A stretch of DNA of 5,014 nt from Massilia sp. (GTDB lineage: Bacteria; Pseudomonadota; Gammaproteobacteria; Burkholderiales; Burkholderiaceae_D): assembly GCA_003520365.1 (NCBI GenBank), contig DOUW01000528.1, forward strand, positions 1 through 5,014. The letters are read 5' to 3'. The notes beneath the pieces were generated by a model, which was not told where the DNA came from, did no database searches, and saw only the letters and a list, made by a program, of their open reading frames with translations. How positions within the stretch are numbered: position 1 is the stretch's first letter; each line of letters begins with the position of its first letter. The position numbers were made by a program, and so were the translations under genes. Positions 4,979 to 5,014 of this stretch are shown here, in pieces.

Positions 4979-5014
4979 CCCGCCGTACCGCGTGGGTTCA
5001 AGAACCCACCCTAC
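4979..5014 (-). repeat. GTAGGGTGG palindromic intergenic repeat, copy 3 (reaches the window end)
   Basis: A full 36-base unit on the minus strand, with flanks identical to copy 1 but a different core: GTGGGTTC-AA-GAACCCAC (4992-5009), also a perfect 8-bp stem. A second hairpin, CGGGT-TCGC-ACCCG (4969-4982), overlaps its GGCGGG tail. It lies 28 bases from copy 2 in the same orientation. The unit appears complete at the window edge, and further copies may follow beyond it. Confidence 0.85.

Noticed and set aside
4519..5001. 160-codon minus-strand frame across the repeats
   Set aside because: It runs through palindromic repeats and antisense of the SLT tail, with no recognisable protein features.
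1..5014. CRISPR array, defence genes, phage or transposase genes
   Set aside because: No regularly spaced direct repeats and no protein with such motifs; the only repeats are the palindromic elements at the right end.

Overview
This is a high-GC chromosomal segment from what looks like a betaproteobacterium. The ubiquinone-pathway UbiD sequence, the SRP RNA type, the soluble-lytic-transglycosylase-like protein and the intergenic GTAGGGTGG palindromes fit Burkholderiales, probably Oxalobacteraceae (Massilia/Duganella-like). The taxon is an inference from sequence style, not from a database search.

Layout, left to right. (1) Positions 1-658, minus strand: the N-terminal 219 codons of a polytopic membrane sensor, cut by the window edge, probably a chemotaxis receptor or related signalling protein. 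(2) Positions 659-1034: no protein gene, but a well-formed small SRP RNA (4.5S, ffs) lies on the minus strand at about 887-983. It has its own TATAAT box upstream and an extreme polypurine/polypyrimidine tract at its 3' end. Two short palindromes at 781-814 lie between it and the sensor gene. (3) Positions 1035-1721, minus: a DJ-1/PfpI (Hsp31-like) protein with a complete Glu-Cys-His active site. (4) Positions 1814-3313, minus: ubiD, the prenylated-FMN decarboxylase of ubiquinone synthesis, full length. The DJ-1 gene follows it on the same strand after 92 nt. (5) Positions 3314-3796: a 483-base, partly AT-rich divergent intergenic region. It holds an FNR-like half-matched palindrome close to ubiD and a strong sigma-70 promoter (TTGACT, 17 nt, TACAAT) firing rightward, which implies a leader of roughly 315 nt. 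(6) Positions 3797-4708, plus: a membrane-anchored protein with a lytic transglycosylase (SLT) domain, followed by a rho-independent terminator at 4743-4766. (7) Positions 4767-5014: no gene; three copies of a palindromic intergenic repeat, one rightward and two leftward.

The genes are mostly housekeeping: protein targeting (ffs), quinone synthesis (ubiD), carbonyl or protein stress (DJ-1 family) and cell-wall turnover (SLT protein). I see no defence system, CRISPR array, phage or transposase gene. The least explained parts are the repeat family at the right edge, whose stem bases change in compensated pairs, and the long leader before the SLT gene.
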